In this document: piece by piece, positions 54,001 through 63,831 of the stretch
Layout: every line of letters starts with the position of its first letter
Position numbering within the stretch: position 1 is the first letter of the stretch
Source of the DNA: Lichenicola sp964236105
GTDB taxonomy: Bacteria > Pseudomonadota > Alphaproteobacteria > Acetobacterales > Acetobacteraceae
NCBI GenBank assembly: GCA_964236105.1
Contig: CAXSBC010000011.1
Span: 11,437-75,436 of the forward strand
DNA length: 64,000 bases
Reading direction: 5' to 3'
Position numbers and translations under genes: made by a program
The notes under the pieces: generated by a model
Database searches by the model: none
What the model was told of the DNA's origin: nothing
Seen by the model: the letters and a program-made list of their open reading frames with translations, nothing else

Positions 54001-55296
54001 ATGTCGATTTTTGGCGCACTCAACACGGCAGTGAGCGGCCTTACCGCCCAGTCTCATGCCTTCAGCGATATCAGCAACAACATCTCGAACAGCCAGACGG
54101 TAGGCTACAAGGCGACCGACACCAACTTCTCCGACCTCGTGCTGACATCGGGCAACGCCCAGGGTACGAACGGGGGGGTTTTTGCCAAGACAGCCTACGA
54201 GAACGAGGCGCAGGGCACCATCACCTCCAGCACGAACGCCCTGGCGCTTGCCGTCTCGGGCAATGGCTTTTTCTCTGTCGACGAGCAGAGCGGTCAATCG
54301 ACAAGCTCGACTCCGGCGTTCCAGAACACGGCCTACTACACCAGAAACGGCGACTTCACGCAGAACAACCAGGGCTACCTCGTCAACTCGTCGAACCAGT
54401 ATCTCAATGGCTACATGGTCGACTCGAACGGCGCGCTGAACACCACGACGTTGCAGCCGATCAACGTCTCCAACGTCGCGTTCCGTCCCACGGCGACCAG
54501 CAAGCTCACCGATTCCGCCAGCCTGCCGAGTGCCGCCGCCGTGGCGGCCGGCACCGCAACGACCGGAGCGACCAGCCAGACCTCGACGGTCTATGACACG
54601 GACGGGCAGTCACACACGCTCGCCCTGAACTGGAGCAACACAGGCCCCTCCGCCTGGACGGTATCCGCGACGCTGGACGGCGCGAGCGCGCCAAGCATGT
54701 CGGCGAACGTGACGTTCGACGCCTCCGGCAAGCTGGCATCGGTCACCCCGTCGGGAGGCACGGGAATCTCGACGAGCGGCGCCGACGCCTCCTTCACCAT
54801 TCCCTCGGCGTCCGGAAGCGCGCTCGGCGCGATCAACGTCAGCCTGGGCACGATCGGATCGTCTTCCGGCACCACCATGGCGACCGGCAGCGGCACAGGC
54901 GCCGTAGCCGCCGCGCCGACGAGCGACAGCATCACCAGCGGCGTCTATCAGGGCATCACCATGACGTCCGACGGCAACATCATGGCCAAGTTCGACAACA
55001 ACCAGACGCAGCTCGTCGGCAAGGTGCCGCTCGCGATGTTCGCCGATGCGGACGCGCTGTCTGCCCAGGATGGCCAGGCCTACACCGAGACCTCCGGGTC
55101 GGGACGCGCGAACCTCACGCTGGTTGGCGAGAATGGCGCCGGCACCCTGGAAACCTCGGCGGTGGAAAACTCCACGACCGACCTCGACACCGACCTCACG
55201 AAGCTGATCACCGCTCAGCAGGCGTACGGCGCCAACGCCAAGGTGGTGACCACGGCGAACACCATGCTGCAGACGGTTCTGTCGATGACGCAGTGA
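54001..55296 (+). CDS. flgE: Flagellar hook protein FlgE
   Basis: 431-aa structural protein of the hook, secreted by the flagellar gate. The N-terminal rod/hook signature MSIFGALNTAVSGLTAQSHA with FSDISNNISNSQTVGYKATD and the C-terminal helix DTDLTKLITAQQAYGANAKV with VTTANTMLQTVLSM form the axial coiled coil; the Thr/Ser/Gly-rich middle makes the outer domains. Codons around 57-60 contain a G7-T5 run (54172-54183). First gene of flgE-flgK-flgL-flbT-fliC-flaF, transcribed from a sigma-54 promoter. Confidence 0.94.
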   Translation: MSIFGALNTAVSGLTAQSHAFSDISNNISNSQTVGYKATDTNFSDLVLTSGNAQGTNGGVFAKTAYENEAQGTITSSTNALALAVSGNGFFSVDEQSGQSTSSTPAFQNTAYYTRNGDFTQNNQGYLVNSSNQYLNGYMVDSNGALNTTTLQPINVSNVAFRPTATSKLTDSASLPSAAAVAAGTATTGATSQTSTVYDTDGQSHTLALNWSNTGPSAWTVSATLDGASAPSMSANVTFDASGKLASVTPSGGTGISTSGADASFTIPSASGSALGAINVSLGTIGSSSGTTMATGSGTGAVAAAPTSDSITSGVYQGITMTSDGNIMAKFDNNQTQLVGKVPLAMFADADALSAQDGQAYTETSGSGRANLTLVGENGAGTLETSAVENSTTDLDTDLTKLITAQQAYGANAKVVTTANTMLQTVLSMTQ

Positions 55297-55378
55297 TCGT
55301 TCATTATTCATTAAGAATTCGGCAGCATAGTGAGGCCGCTTCCACGGGAGTCGACACCGCAACGACCGGGGTATCCAT

Positions 55379-56917
55379 ATGGGACTCAGCACGTCTCTTG
55401 CCATCGCGTCGAGTGGTCTCGCCGCTCTGCAGTCCGAGATGGCCGTGGCGTCGCAGAACGTCGCGAACGCCGGCACCGCAGGCTATGCCGCAGAGACATC
55501 CTCCGTCTCGTCCGCCACGGCGGGTGGACAGGGCAATGGTGTTGTCGTCGGACTGACGACCCGCACCATCAACACCGTTCTGGAAGCCAGCCTCTACACG
55601 CAGAATGCGACGGTTTCCGCCCTGACGACGACCAGCAACGCGCTGGCGCCGATCGCGGCGTTGCAGGGATCGACGAGCGCCGACTCCGGCAGCAGCAACA
55701 CCTTGTCAGACTCGGTCGGCAACCTGCAGACGAGCCTGATCACCCTGGAGGCCAACCCGTCGAACTCGGCAGGCCAGCAGGCCGTGCTGGCTGCTGCCGG
55801 CACCTTGACCTCGAACATCAACAGCACCGCCAACGCCTACCAGACGCAGCGCCAGGCCGCGCAGGAGTCGATCGTCGACGAGGTTGCCACCGCCAACTCG
55901 AGCCTGGCGTTGATCGGCACGCTGTCGGACAAGATCGCCCAGAACCGCATCAACAATATCAGCTCCGCTGACCTCGAGAACCAGCGCGCGACCGCGATGA
56001 CGTCGCTGTCGAACGTGCTGTCCGTCAAGTTCAAGGAAACCGCGAACGGCGACATGCTGGTCACCACCGCCAACGGGTTTGCTCTGCCGACGCACGCGAC
56101 CTCGGGGCCCCTGGCGACCGCCGATGCGACCATCGGCGCGACCAGCGCCTATCCCGGCTCCATTCCTGCCATCAGCCTCAACGGCCAGGACGTGACGACC
56201 AACCTGACAGGCGGATCGCTTGGCGCCAATCTCGTGCTTCGCGACCAGACGCTGCCGACCATGCAGGCGGAGCTGGATTCGTTCTCCCAGACCCTCGCCT
56301 CGCGCTTCGACGCCCAGGGCCTCACGCTGTTCACCGACGGCAACGGCAACCTGCCGGGAACCGGTGCCACTGCGTCGACGCCTGCGGGCCAAGTCGGCTT
56401 CGCCAATGCCATCCAGGTCAATCCCGCCGTCGCGGCTGCTCCCGGCGACATCCGCGACGGCACCCGCGACGTGACGGGTAACAGCACCGGCGCATCGGCC
56501 TTCACGATCAACACAGATCGCGGCACGTCGGACACGACCCTGATCGACCGGGTCCTGGATTATGCCCTGGGTTCCAGCGTCCAGAAGGGCGTGACCCAGC
56601 CGGCGGCTGCCACGACGGGTCTTGGCGCGACCGGTATGCTGTCGGCTCCGTATTCGGGCACGACCGACATCGTGTCGCTCGCCTCCACCGTAACGGCGGC
56701 CCAGGCCCTGACGATCAACCAGGCCGGCAACGACCTGACCAACGAGACCGCCATTCGGACGTCGCTGACGTCCAAGGTCGCGTCCGTGTCCGGCGTGTCG
56801 GTGGATGACGAGATGTCGTCGATCGTGGCGCTGCAGAACGCCTACACGGCGAATGCAAAAATCGTCAGCGCGGTGCAGAGCATGTTCTCCGCCCTTCTCG
56901 CCGCAATCAACGGCTGA
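55379..56917 (+). CDS. flgK: Hook-associated protein 1 FlgK
   Basis: 512-aa hook-filament junction protein. N-terminal signature SLAIASSGLAALQSEMAVAS followed by QNVANAGTAGYAAETSSVSS; C-terminal VDDEMSSIVALQNAYTANAK with IVSAVQSMFSALLAAING. Intermediate segment LENQRATAMTSLSNVLSVKF is typical of FlgK. It follows flgE by 82 bp and precedes flgL by 8 bp, so flgK-flgL are tightly linked. Slightly shorter than E. coli FlgK (547). Confidence 0.9.
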   Translation: MGLSTSLAIASSGLAALQSEMAVASQNVANAGTAGYAAETSSVSSATAGGQGNGVVVGLTTRTINTVLEASLYTQNATVSALTTTSNALAPIAALQGSTSADSGSSNTLSDSVGNLQTSLITLEANPSNSAGQQAVLAAAGTLTSNINSTANAYQTQRQAAQESIVDEVATANSSLALIGTLSDKIAQNRINNISSADLENQRATAMTSLSNVLSVKFKETANGDMLVTTANGFALPTHATSGPLATADATIGATSAYPGSIPAISLNGQDVTTNLTGGSLGANLVLRDQTLPTMQAELDSFSQTLASRFDAQGLTLFTDGNGNLPGTGATASTPAGQVGFANAIQVNPAVAAAPGDIRDGTRDVTGNSTGASAFTINTDRGTSDTTLIDRVLDYALGSSVQKGVTQPAAATTGLGATGMLSAPYSGTTDIVSLASTVTAAQALTINQAGNDLTNETAIRTSLTSKVASVSGVSVDDEMSSIVALQNAYTANAKIVSAVQSMFSALLAAING

Positions 56918-56925
56918 CCGGCATC

Positions 56926-57999
56926 ATGACCATCCGGAACGCGACCGCGGCCCCGGCGAACATGGCCCTGCTGACGCAGGGCGTGGACATGCTGGGTGCG
57001 CAGACCACAACTCTGCAGAGCGAACTGTCTTCGGGCGTCGTTGCCGACAGCTATGGCGGGCTGGGCGATCAGACCTACCAGGCGCTGAACCTGCAGCCGC
57101 AGATCACCAAGATCGGCGGCTGGCAGACCAACATCACGTCGGCACAGACGGCGCTGGGCGTCACCCAGACGGCGATGTCACGGATCACCACGATCGCCAC
57201 CAACCTGCAGACGTCCCTGACGAGCCTCCAGGGCGACAAGAATGCGACCACGGTCTCCACGGCAGCGCTCCAGGCCAGGCAGTCCCTGACCGAGCTGGCA
57301 TCCTTGCTGAATACCCAGAACGGCTCGCAGTATGTTTTCGCCGGAAACGCAGCCGACACGGCACCCGTCACCGACCCGTCCTCCATCACCCAGAGCAGCT
57401 TCTTCCAGACGATCGCCGCGAGTGTCGCTGCCGTGGGCACGACCGGTGCGGCCACGGTCGAGGGGTCGAGCGTCGCTGCGGCGGCCGACAACACGTCCGG
57501 ACAGTCGGTGTTTTCCGCAGCGCTCAGCGTGACGGGAGCACAGGCGACCGCCTCCGCCCGCACCCTGACGGTGGGTGAGCAGGATCATGTGTCGGTCGGC
57601 TTCGTCGCCACCCAGGGGGGTAGTGCCAGCTCGTCCTCGACGGGCTCATCGATCCGGGACCTGATGCGCGCACTGGCGGTGGTGGGCAGCCTGGACCAGG
57701 CCGACAGCGCGAGCTCGGGCTTCGCGACCTTGGTCAAGGACACCAGCGCCCAGATGACCGGCGTGAGCGCCAGCCTGAACGGGTCGGTGGCCTCCCTGGG
57801 TCAGACGCAAATGACGCTGACCGGGCGGGCGACGTCGCTGGGCCAGGTCAGCGACGCGCTGAAGGCGCAGCTGGGCAGCATCAAGGACAGCGATCCCGCC
57901 TCCCTCTCCGTCCAGCTTACGGCGACCCAGAACCAGCTGCAGGCGTCCTACAGCCTGATTGCCGACATGAAGGGGATGTCGCTCGCGGCTTATCTTTAA
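56926..57999 (+). CDS. flgL: Hook-associated protein 3 FlgL
   Basis: 357-aa hook-filament junction protein with flagellin-like ends: NMALLTQGVDMLGAQTTTLQ and LSSGVVADSYGGLGDQTYQA at the N-terminus and LSVQLTATQNQLQASYSLIA followed by DMKGMSLAAYL at the C-terminus. The middle contains SLLNTQNGSQYVFAGNAADT, where 'YVFAG' is a FlgL hallmark. No clear ribosome binding site precedes ATG 56926, eight bases after the flgK stop, so translation is probably coupled. Confidence 0.9.
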   Translation: MTIRNATAAPANMALLTQGVDMLGAQTTTLQSELSSGVVADSYGGLGDQTYQALNLQPQITKIGGWQTNITSAQTALGVTQTAMSRITTIATNLQTSLTSLQGDKNATTVSTAALQARQSLTELASLLNTQNGSQYVFAGNAADTAPVTDPSSITQSSFFQTIAASVAAVGTTGAATVEGSSVAAAADNTSGQSVFSAALSVTGAQATASARTLTVGEQDHVSVGFVATQGGSASSSSTGSSIRDLMRALAVVGSLDQADSASSGFATLVKDTSAQMTGVSASLNGSVASLGQTQMTLTGRATSLGQVSDALKAQLGSIKDSDPASLSVQLTATQNQLQASYSLIADMKGMSLAAYL

Positions 58000-58094
58000 G
58001 TCAAGCGCCGTTGCGTTGACCTGATGTTAAGAAGAAGGCTGCAAGATCGTCTTGTGTCGGCGGCGATCAGGTCGCTGCAAGAATAGGTGCCTGG

Positions 58095-58487
58095 ATGTCT
58101 CATCTCGTTCTGGAACTACGCCCCGGGGAGATGATGGTCGTGAATGGCGCGACGATCAGGTTCCGCAACAAGTGCCGCATCGAGCTCGTGTCTCAGGCGC
58201 GCTTCCTGTTCGGCAAGCAGATCATGGCGGAGCACGAGGCAGAAACAGCCATGCGAAGGCTGTACTACCGTCTGCAGACGTCCTATGCGGGCCCGGTCGA
58301 GGATCGTGCCGAGGCCATGCAGGATGTGCAGGCTCTGCTGACCCGCCTTCGACAGGAATCATCTGTGCAGACAGAGGATGCATTGCGCGCGGTTGAAGAG
58401 GCATGTCATGCCGAAGACTTCTACAAAGCGCTCAAGCTGCTGCGGACGATGATTCATGCTGAGGAGCCAAACCAAATCCCCGCGTGA
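58095..58487 (+). CDS. flbT: Flagellar biosynthesis repressor FlbT
   Basis: 130-aa alphaproteobacterial protein that in Caulobacter binds the 5' leader of flagellin mRNA and destabilises it when assembly is incomplete. Signature segments: SHLVLELRPGEMMVVNGATI, RFRNKCRIELVSQARFLFGK, ARRLYYRLQTSYAGPVEDR-like region, and HAEDFYKALKLLRTMIHAEE. Located directly upstream of the flagellin gene, with flaF on the other side, an arrangement typical for the class. Confidence 0.92.
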   Translation: MSHLVLELRPGEMMVVNGATIRFRNKCRIELVSQARFLFGKQIMAEHEAETAMRRLYYRLQTSYAGPVEDRAEAMQDVQALLTRLRQESSVQTEDALRAVEEACHAEDFYKALKLLRTMIHAEEPNQIPA

Positions 58488-58559
58488 GCCTGTCTGTAGA
58501 GGTTGCGTTAACGTATCCATGATTTGCTAGCAGAGCTTCCTTTCACTGGAGATACAACT

Positions 58560-59816
58560 GTGACGCTTTCCATCAATACCAACACCGCCGCCATGGCTGC
58601 GCTGGAGTCGCTGTCGACGACCACAAGCGCGCTGAACGCCACCGAGAACCAGGTCTCGACCGGCAAGAAGGTGTCGTCCGCTTCCGACAATCCGGCGATC
58701 TATGCGATCTCGCAGACGATGGCCGGCAACATCTCCGGCCTGTCCGCCGTGTCGGACAGCCTGTCGTTCGGCGCGCAGGTGGTGAACACGGCGAGCAAGG
58801 CGGCTGCCGACATCACCTCCACCCTGCAGACCCTGCAGAACACGGTCACCCAGGCCGGCACGGGGGGTATCGACCAGACGACCATGCAGACCCAGGTTGC
58901 CGACGCCATCAACCAGATCAACTCCTATGCGCGCAACTCCACCTTCAACGGCATCAACGTGCTGACCTCGACGGCGGACAGCAAGGCCGCCAGCGGCACC
59001 GCCAACATCGTGACCGGCCTGCAGGGCTCCACGCTGACCATCGGCAACCAGGCCGGTACGGCAGCCACCCTGAGCACGGCTCTCGGCCTGACGTCGGCCA
59101 GCTTCGGGGCCGGCGGAACGGCAACTGCCGCCAACCAGACCGTCCTCAACGCGGCGGAGACGGGCGTCAACATCGCGACCAAAGCGGCGCTGTCGACGTC
59201 CGACTTCGGCAACGGCGCGAACGTCACGCTGACGAACGGCGATGGCACCACCACGACCTTCGAGTTCGACACGTCCGGAACCGCGGCGACGTCGAAGGAG
59301 TCGTCGGGTACCGGTGCGAACCACGTCGTCATCGTTCTGGTCAACCCCACGACCGACTCCACAAGCACGATGCTGGGCAAGCTCGTCAACTCGATGAACA
59401 GCAACGGCTACAACGCCGTGATCCAGAATGACGGCTCCGTCAACGTGACCGGCCAGGGCGTCTCGGGCTCATCGGCCGCGGCGACGGGGGGAGCCGCTCC
59501 CAACACCGATATCCAGGTTGGAACGCCATTGAGCTCCAGTGCGGCGGCGATCACGACCGTCCAGGGCGCCATCACCAAGATGAACACGATCAGCACCACC
59601 CTGGGTGCGACGACGCAGCAGATCACCGGCATGCAGAGCTTCACCAGTGACCTCAGCGATGCGCTGACCACCGGCGTCGGCGGCCTGACGGATGCCGATC
59701 TGTCGGCGGCCAGCGCGCGGCTCACTTCGCTGCAGACGAAGCAGTCGCTGGCGATCCAATCGCTCTCGATCGCCAACTCGCAGTCGCAGTCGATCCTGTC
59801 GCTGTTCCGCGGCTGA
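58560..59816 (+). CDS. fliC: Flagellin
   Basis: 418-aa filament subunit. N-terminal D0/D1 signature SINTNTAAMAALESLSTTTS with QVSTGKKVSSASDNPAIYAI and C-terminal SLQTKQSLAIQSLSIANSQS followed by ILSLFRG are clear; the centre (about 180-320) is the variable Thr/Ser/Gly-rich surface domain. Translation starts at GTG 58560, giving the family's TLSINTN start, with GGAG 9 nt upstream; an upstream ATG-like extension is unlikely. The mRNA leader between flbT and the GTG (72 nt) would be the FlbT target. Single flagellin gene in this window. Confidence 0.94.
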   Translation: MTLSINTNTAAMAALESLSTTTSALNATENQVSTGKKVSSASDNPAIYAISQTMAGNISGLSAVSDSLSFGAQVVNTASKAAADITSTLQTLQNTVTQAGTGGIDQTTMQTQVADAINQINSYARNSTFNGINVLTSTADSKAASGTANIVTGLQGSTLTIGNQAGTAATLSTALGLTSASFGAGGTATAANQTVLNAAETGVNIATKAALSTSDFGNGANVTLTNGDGTTTTFEFDTSGTAATSKESSGTGANHVVIVLVNPTTDSTSTMLGKLVNSMNSNGYNAVIQNDGSVNVTGQGVSGSSAAATGGAAPNTDIQVGTPLSSSAAAITTVQGAITKMNTISTTLGATTQQITGMQSFTSDLSDALTTGVGGLTDADLSAASARLTSLQTKQSLAIQSLSIANSQSQSILSLFRG

Positions 59817-59826
59817 TCGCAGATAG

Positions 59827-59856
59827 CTGGAACCGGGCCCGGTCGCCCGGTTCCAG
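59827..59856 (+). terminator. Strong hairpin after the flagellin gene
   Basis: Perfect 12-bp inverted repeat CTGGAACCGGGC-ccggtc-GCCCGGTTCCAG 10 bp after the fliC stop. It has no U-run, so it may act more as a 3' stabiliser of flagellin mRNA and a partial terminator that lowers flaF expression. Confidence 0.6.
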
Positions 59857-59886
59857 CCCTCGCAACTTCTCTGAACGGGTTCGGCC

Positions 59887-60282
59887 ATGAGCTACGGCGC
59901 ACATCAGTATCGGCGGTCCGAAGGCAGCGCCTTCTCGCCACGAGAAACAGAAGCAGCAGCGTTCTCCTTCGTCAACCGGCTGCTTGTGCAGGAAACCGAT
60001 CGGGACGCGCGGATGCGTGGCCTTGTCAAGAACCAGCAGCTCTGGTCGCTTCTGCTCAAGGATGTCGGCTCGTCGAGCAACGGGCTGCCATCCGTGCTGA
60101 AGTCCGATCTCGCCATGCTCGGAATGTGGGTGATGCGGCACAGCATCGCCGCGATGGGCGATGACCGACGGCCGCTCGGGCCGCTGGTTCAGGTCAATGA
60201 GGACATGATCGCTGCCCTGCGTCCCGCGTCCGTCTCTGCCCCGCCGGTCGCGACACCAGGCGTGATGGCTCTGGCAGGCTAG
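59887..60282 (+). CDS. flaF: Flagellar biosynthesis regulator FlaF
   Basis: 131-aa cytoplasmic protein needed for flagellin production in alphaproteobacteria, acting opposite to FlbT. Recognisable segments: PRETEAAAFSFVNRLLVQET, LVKNQQLWSLLLKDVGSSSN and LPSVLKSDLAMLGMWVMRHS. It directly follows fliC behind the hairpin. Length fits the family (about 115-130). The last ~25 residues are an Ala/Pro/Val-rich tail. Confidence 0.9.
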   Translation: MSYGAHQYRRSEGSAFSPRETEAAAFSFVNRLLVQETDRDARMRGLVKNQQLWSLLLKDVGSSSNGLPSVLKSDLAMLGMWVMRHSIAAMGDDRRPLGPLVQVNEDMIAALRPASVSAPPVATPGVMALAG

Positions 60283-60354
60283 CGGGATGCAGCCGGTTTT
60301 CGACGAGGGCGATCGAGGCAGGAGCACCTATTGAATCACGCAAGGTGGTGCGGT

Positions 60355-61005
60355 TCAGCTGCTGGTCGGTGCCGGACCGATATCAACGAACGGCGGCGTG
60401 CTCCCATCATCGCCTGCCGACATATGCTCGATCAGAAGATGCTGTAGAAGCAGGACGGTCTTCATGTCCTGGATTTCGCCGGCGGTGACCATTGTCCAGG
60501 CCTGGGCAAGGGTCACCTCCAGCGTTTCGATCGCCTCGCCCTCGTCTGCCAAGCCTCCTCCGCTGCCGATGCGTTCGTTGCAGTTGCCCACGAAGAAATA
60601 CAGCTTTTCGCTGCTGACGCCTGGACTCACGTAAAGGGTGAACAGGTGGCGTATGGTATCGACACGCCAGCCGGTTTCCTCCTCGGCTTCCCGTCTGGCC
60701 GATCGTTCAGCCTCGGCCATGGCGTCCGCCGCCGTGGGTGGCGATCCATCCAGGTTGCCAGCGCAGCACTCGATCAGGCTCGGCGCCTCCTCGTTGAACA
60801 GCACCGGAGCGCGAAGCTGTCGCGTCAGGATGATCGGTCCGTTCCGGCCCCGACGCAGCAGGATCACCGCGCTGGCAGGCGAGACCGCCACCTCGCGGAT
60901 CAGTGTCTTCGACTGGCTGCCGACGTCAGTCTGTTCGATCGTCAGGCGGTGCAGCCCGATATGGCCATCCCAGATCGTCTCGTCCTTGATGATGCGCGCA
61001 GTCAT
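60355..61005 (-). CDS. NUDIX hydrolase, NudK-like (GDP-mannose/ADP-ribose pyrophosphatase)
   Basis: 216-aa Nudix enzyme. The catalytic box is REAEEETGW (105-113) preceded by an Ala/Glu-rich helix and a CAGNLDG motif; MTARIIKDETIWDGHIGLHR at the start and LFTLYVSPGVSSEKLYFFVG after the box are features of the GDP-mannose pyrophosphatase NudK/ADP-ribose pyrophosphatase group. It probably cleaves nucleoside diphosphate sugars. ATG 61005 gives the normal N-terminus. Divergent from clpB, with 153 bp between. Confidence 0.82.
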   Translation of the reverse strand: MTARIIKDETIWDGHIGLHRLTIEQTDVGSQSKTLIREVAVSPASAVILLRRGRNGPIILTRQLRAPVLFNEEAPSLIECCAGNLDGSPPTAADAMAEAERSARREAEEETGWRVDTIRHLFTLYVSPGVSSEKLYFFVGNCNERIGSGGGLADEGEAIETLEVTLAQAWTMVTAGEIQDMKTVLLLQHLLIEHMSAGDDGSTPPFVDIGPAPTSS

Positions 61006-61037
61006 GGCGGTCCTTTGCGGCGGAACAGGTCGTCGCT

Positions 61038-61067
61038 CTTGAGCATCAGCGCCGCGGCACCACATCT
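61038..61067 (+). promoter_or_regulatory. Possible heat-shock promoter of clpB
   Basis: CTTGAG at 61038-61043 and CCACATCT at 61060-61067 loosely resemble the alphaproteobacterial sigma-32 pattern (CTTG, 17-18 bp, CYTATNT). A second CTTGAG occurs near 61100. Heat-shock control of clpB is expected, but the match is weak. Confidence 0.3.
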
Positions 61068-61158
61068 CGTTGCATATCAACCGGCAAGGCGTCGCCTCTT
61101 GAGGGACGCCGCTCGCGCCGTTTGGCGTGCCAGTCGCCTGCTGAAGAGGGACAGGAAA

Positions 61159-63753
61159 ATGGATCTGGAAAAATTCACCGAGCGGTCGCGCGGCTTTCTG
61201 CAGGCGGCGCAGACCATCGCACTACGCGACTTCCATCAACGGCTGACGCCGGAGCATTTGCTCAAGGCGCTGCTCGATGACGAGGAGGGTGCAGCCTCCG
61301 GCTTGATCCGTAGCGCGGGGGGTGATCCGCAGGTCGTTCGCCTCGCGGTGGAAGCGGAGTTGGCCCGTCTTCCCAAGGTGCAGGGCGGCGGCGCCGGGCA
61401 TCCGCAGGCGACACCGGAGCTGGTCCGGGCGCTGGATAGTGCGCAGCAGGACGCGCAGAAGGCCGGCGACAGCTTCGTGGCGCAGGATCGCCTGCTGGTG
61501 GCGTTGGCCGCAACCGATCAGCCGGCCGGCCGGGCCCTGGTTCAGGCCGGTGCCTCCAAGCAGGCGCTCGAGAAGGCGGTGACCGAGCTGCGCAAGGGCC
61601 GGAAGGTCACCGGCGAGAATGCCGAGGCCGGCTTCGACGCGCTGAAGAAATATGCCCGCGACGTGACCGAGGTGGCGCGGACCGGCAAGCTCGATCCGGT
61701 GATCGGTCGCGACGAGGAGATCCGGCGGACCATCCAGGTGATCGCCCGCCGGACCAAGAACAACCCGGTGCTGATCGGCGAGCCGGGCGTCGGCAAGACC
61801 GCCATCGTCGAGGGGCTCGCTCTTCGCATCATCAATGGCGACGTGCCGGAGGCGCTGAAGGGCAAGCGTCTGCTGGCGCTCGACCTGGGCGCGCTGGTCG
61901 CCGGTGCGAAGTTCCGCGGCGAGTTCGAGGAGCGGCTGAAGGCGGTGCTCAAGGAGATCGAGAGTGCGGCCGGCGAGGTCATCCTGTTCATCGACGAGAT
62001 GCATACCCTGGTCGGCGCCGGTCGGGCGGATGGGGCGATGGATGCCTCGAATCTGCTGAAGCCGGAACTGGCGCGCGGCACCTTGCACTGCATCGGCGCC
62101 ACGACGCTGGATGAGTATCGCAAGTATATCGAGAAGGATCAGGCCCTGGCCCGCCGGTTCCAGCCGGTGTTCGTCGGCGAGCCGACAGTCGCCGATACGG
62201 TCTCGATCCTGCGCGGGATCAAGGAGAAGTACGAGCTTCATCACGGCATCCGCATCACGGACGGGGCACTGGTGGCGGCGGCGACGCTGTCGAACCGCTA
62301 CATCACCGACCGCTATCTGCCGGACAAGGCGATCGACCTGATGGACGAGGCCGCCAGTCGGCTTCGCATGCAGGTGGACAGCAAGCCCGAAGCGCTGGAT
62401 GAGCTGGACCGGCGCCTGATGCAGCTCAAGATCGAGCGCGAGGCGCTCCGGCGCGAGGACGATTCCGCCAGCCGGGACCGCCTGGCCAAGCTGGAAGTCG
62501 ACATCGCCGCTCTGCAGGAGCGGTCCGATGCCTTGACGACGAACTGGCGGTCGGAGAAGGACCGGGTCAGCGAGACCCAGAAGCTCAAGGAACGGCTCGA
62601 CCAGGCGCGGTCCGAGGTCGAGATGGCACAGCGTCGCGGCGATCTCGGACGTGCGTCGGAGCTGATGTACGGGGTGATCCCGGCGCTCGAGAGCGAGATC
62701 GGCCTCAAGCAGGACACCCACGGCGACGCGGCACGTCTGGTGAATGAGGCGGTAACCGAGGAGGCGATTGCCTCGGTGGTCTCACGCTGGACCGGGGTGC
62801 CTGTCGATCGGATGCTGGAGGGCGAGCGGGCGAAGCTGCTTCGCATGGAGGACAAGCTGCGCGACCGGGTGGTCGGACAGGAGGATGCGCTGAAAGCGGT
62901 CTCGAATGCGGTTCGTCGGGCGCGCGCAGGACTGCAGGATCCGAACCGGCCGATCGGGTCGTTCCTGTTCCTGGGTCCGACCGGCGTCGGCAAGACCGAG
63001 CTCACCAAGGCGTTGGCCGAGTTCCTCTTCGATGACGAACGGGCGCTGCTGCGGATCGATATGAGCGAGTTCATGGAGAAGCACGCGGTCAGCCGGCTGA
63101 TCGGAGCGCCCCCAGGTTATGTTGGCTACGATGAAGGTGGTGTGCTCACGGAGGCTGTGCGGCGGCGGCCTTATCAGGTCATCCTGTTCGACGAGGTCGA
63201 GAAGGCGCACGAGGATATCTTCAATATCCTGCTGCAGGTGCTCGATGACGGGCGGCTGACGGACGGACAGGGTCGGACGGTCGATTTCCGCAACACCATC
63301 ATCGTGCTGACTAGCAACCTGGGCTCGGATCTGTTGGCAAGCCAGTCGGATGGCGAGACAACCGCTCTGGTGCAGGCTCAGGTGATGCGGGTGGTTCGGG
63401 AGCACTTCCGGCCGGAGTTCCTGAACCGGCTCGACGAGGTGATCCTGTTCGCGCGTCTGCAGAAGAACGACATGGCGCGGATTGTCGACATCCAGCTCAA
63501 GCGTCTGCGTGCTTTGCTTGCTGATCGAAAAATAGCTCTTGAGCTGGATCAGCCGGCAATCGATTGGCTGGCCAATGAGGGCTATGATCCGGTCTATGGG
63601 GCTCGGCCGCTCAAGCGCGTGATCCAGCGCAGCCTGCAGAACCCGCTTGCCGGCCTGATCCTGCAAGGTGAGCTCCATGACGGCGAGGACGTGAGGATCT
63701 CGGTCGGTCAGCAGGGGCTGATCGTGAACGGCGCATTGGTGGAGGCGGTTTGA
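61159..63753 (+). CDS. clpB: ATP-dependent disaggregase ClpB
   Basis: 864-aa Hsp100 chaperone that pulls polypeptides from aggregates with DnaK. N-terminal Clp_N domain (MDLEKFTERSRGFLQAAQTI), NBD1 with Walker A GEPGVGKT and Walker B LFIDEMHTLVGAG, a long middle coiled-coil domain (about 400-530) that separates ClpB from ClpA, and NBD2 with Walker A GPTGVGKTEL, GAPPGYVGYDEGG pore loop and SNLGS. ATG 61159 is preceded by ACAGGA. Length matches E. coli ClpB (857). Followed by a clean terminator. Confidence 0.97.
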   Translation: MDLEKFTERSRGFLQAAQTIALRDFHQRLTPEHLLKALLDDEEGAASGLIRSAGGDPQVVRLAVEAELARLPKVQGGGAGHPQATPELVRALDSAQQDAQKAGDSFVAQDRLLVALAATDQPAGRALVQAGASKQALEKAVTELRKGRKVTGENAEAGFDALKKYARDVTEVARTGKLDPVIGRDEEIRRTIQVIARRTKNNPVLIGEPGVGKTAIVEGLALRIINGDVPEALKGKRLLALDLGALVAGAKFRGEFEERLKAVLKEIESAAGEVILFIDEMHTLVGAGRADGAMDASNLLKPELARGTLHCIGATTLDEYRKYIEKDQALARRFQPVFVGEPTVADTVSILRGIKEKYELHHGIRITDGALVAAATLSNRYITDRYLPDKAIDLMDEAASRLRMQVDSKPEALDELDRRLMQLKIEREALRREDDSASRDRLAKLEVDIAALQERSDALTTNWRSEKDRVSETQKLKERLDQARSEVEMAQRRGDLGRASELMYGVIPALESEIGLKQDTHGDAARLVNEAVTEEAIASVVSRWTGVPVDRMLEGERAKLLRMEDKLRDRVVGQEDALKAVSNAVRRARAGLQDPNRPIGSFLFLGPTGVGKTELTKALAEFLFDDERALLRIDMSEFMEKHAVSRLIGAPPGYVGYDEGGVLTEAVRRRPYQVILFDEVEKAHEDIFNILLQVLDDGRLTDGQGRTVDFRNTIIVLTSNLGSDLLASQSDGETTALVQAQVMRVVREHFRPEFLNRLDEVILFARLQKNDMARIVDIQLKRLRALLADRKIALELDQPAIDWLANEGYDPVYGARPLKRVIQRSLQNPLAGLILQGELHDGEDVRISVGQQGLIVNGALVEAV

Positions 63754-63831
63754 GACGACCGCGGCCTATGCGCCTCGCGCATATCCGCCAAGTTCGACTT
63801 GATCGGTAGACATGGGTCCTCCGGATCACAG

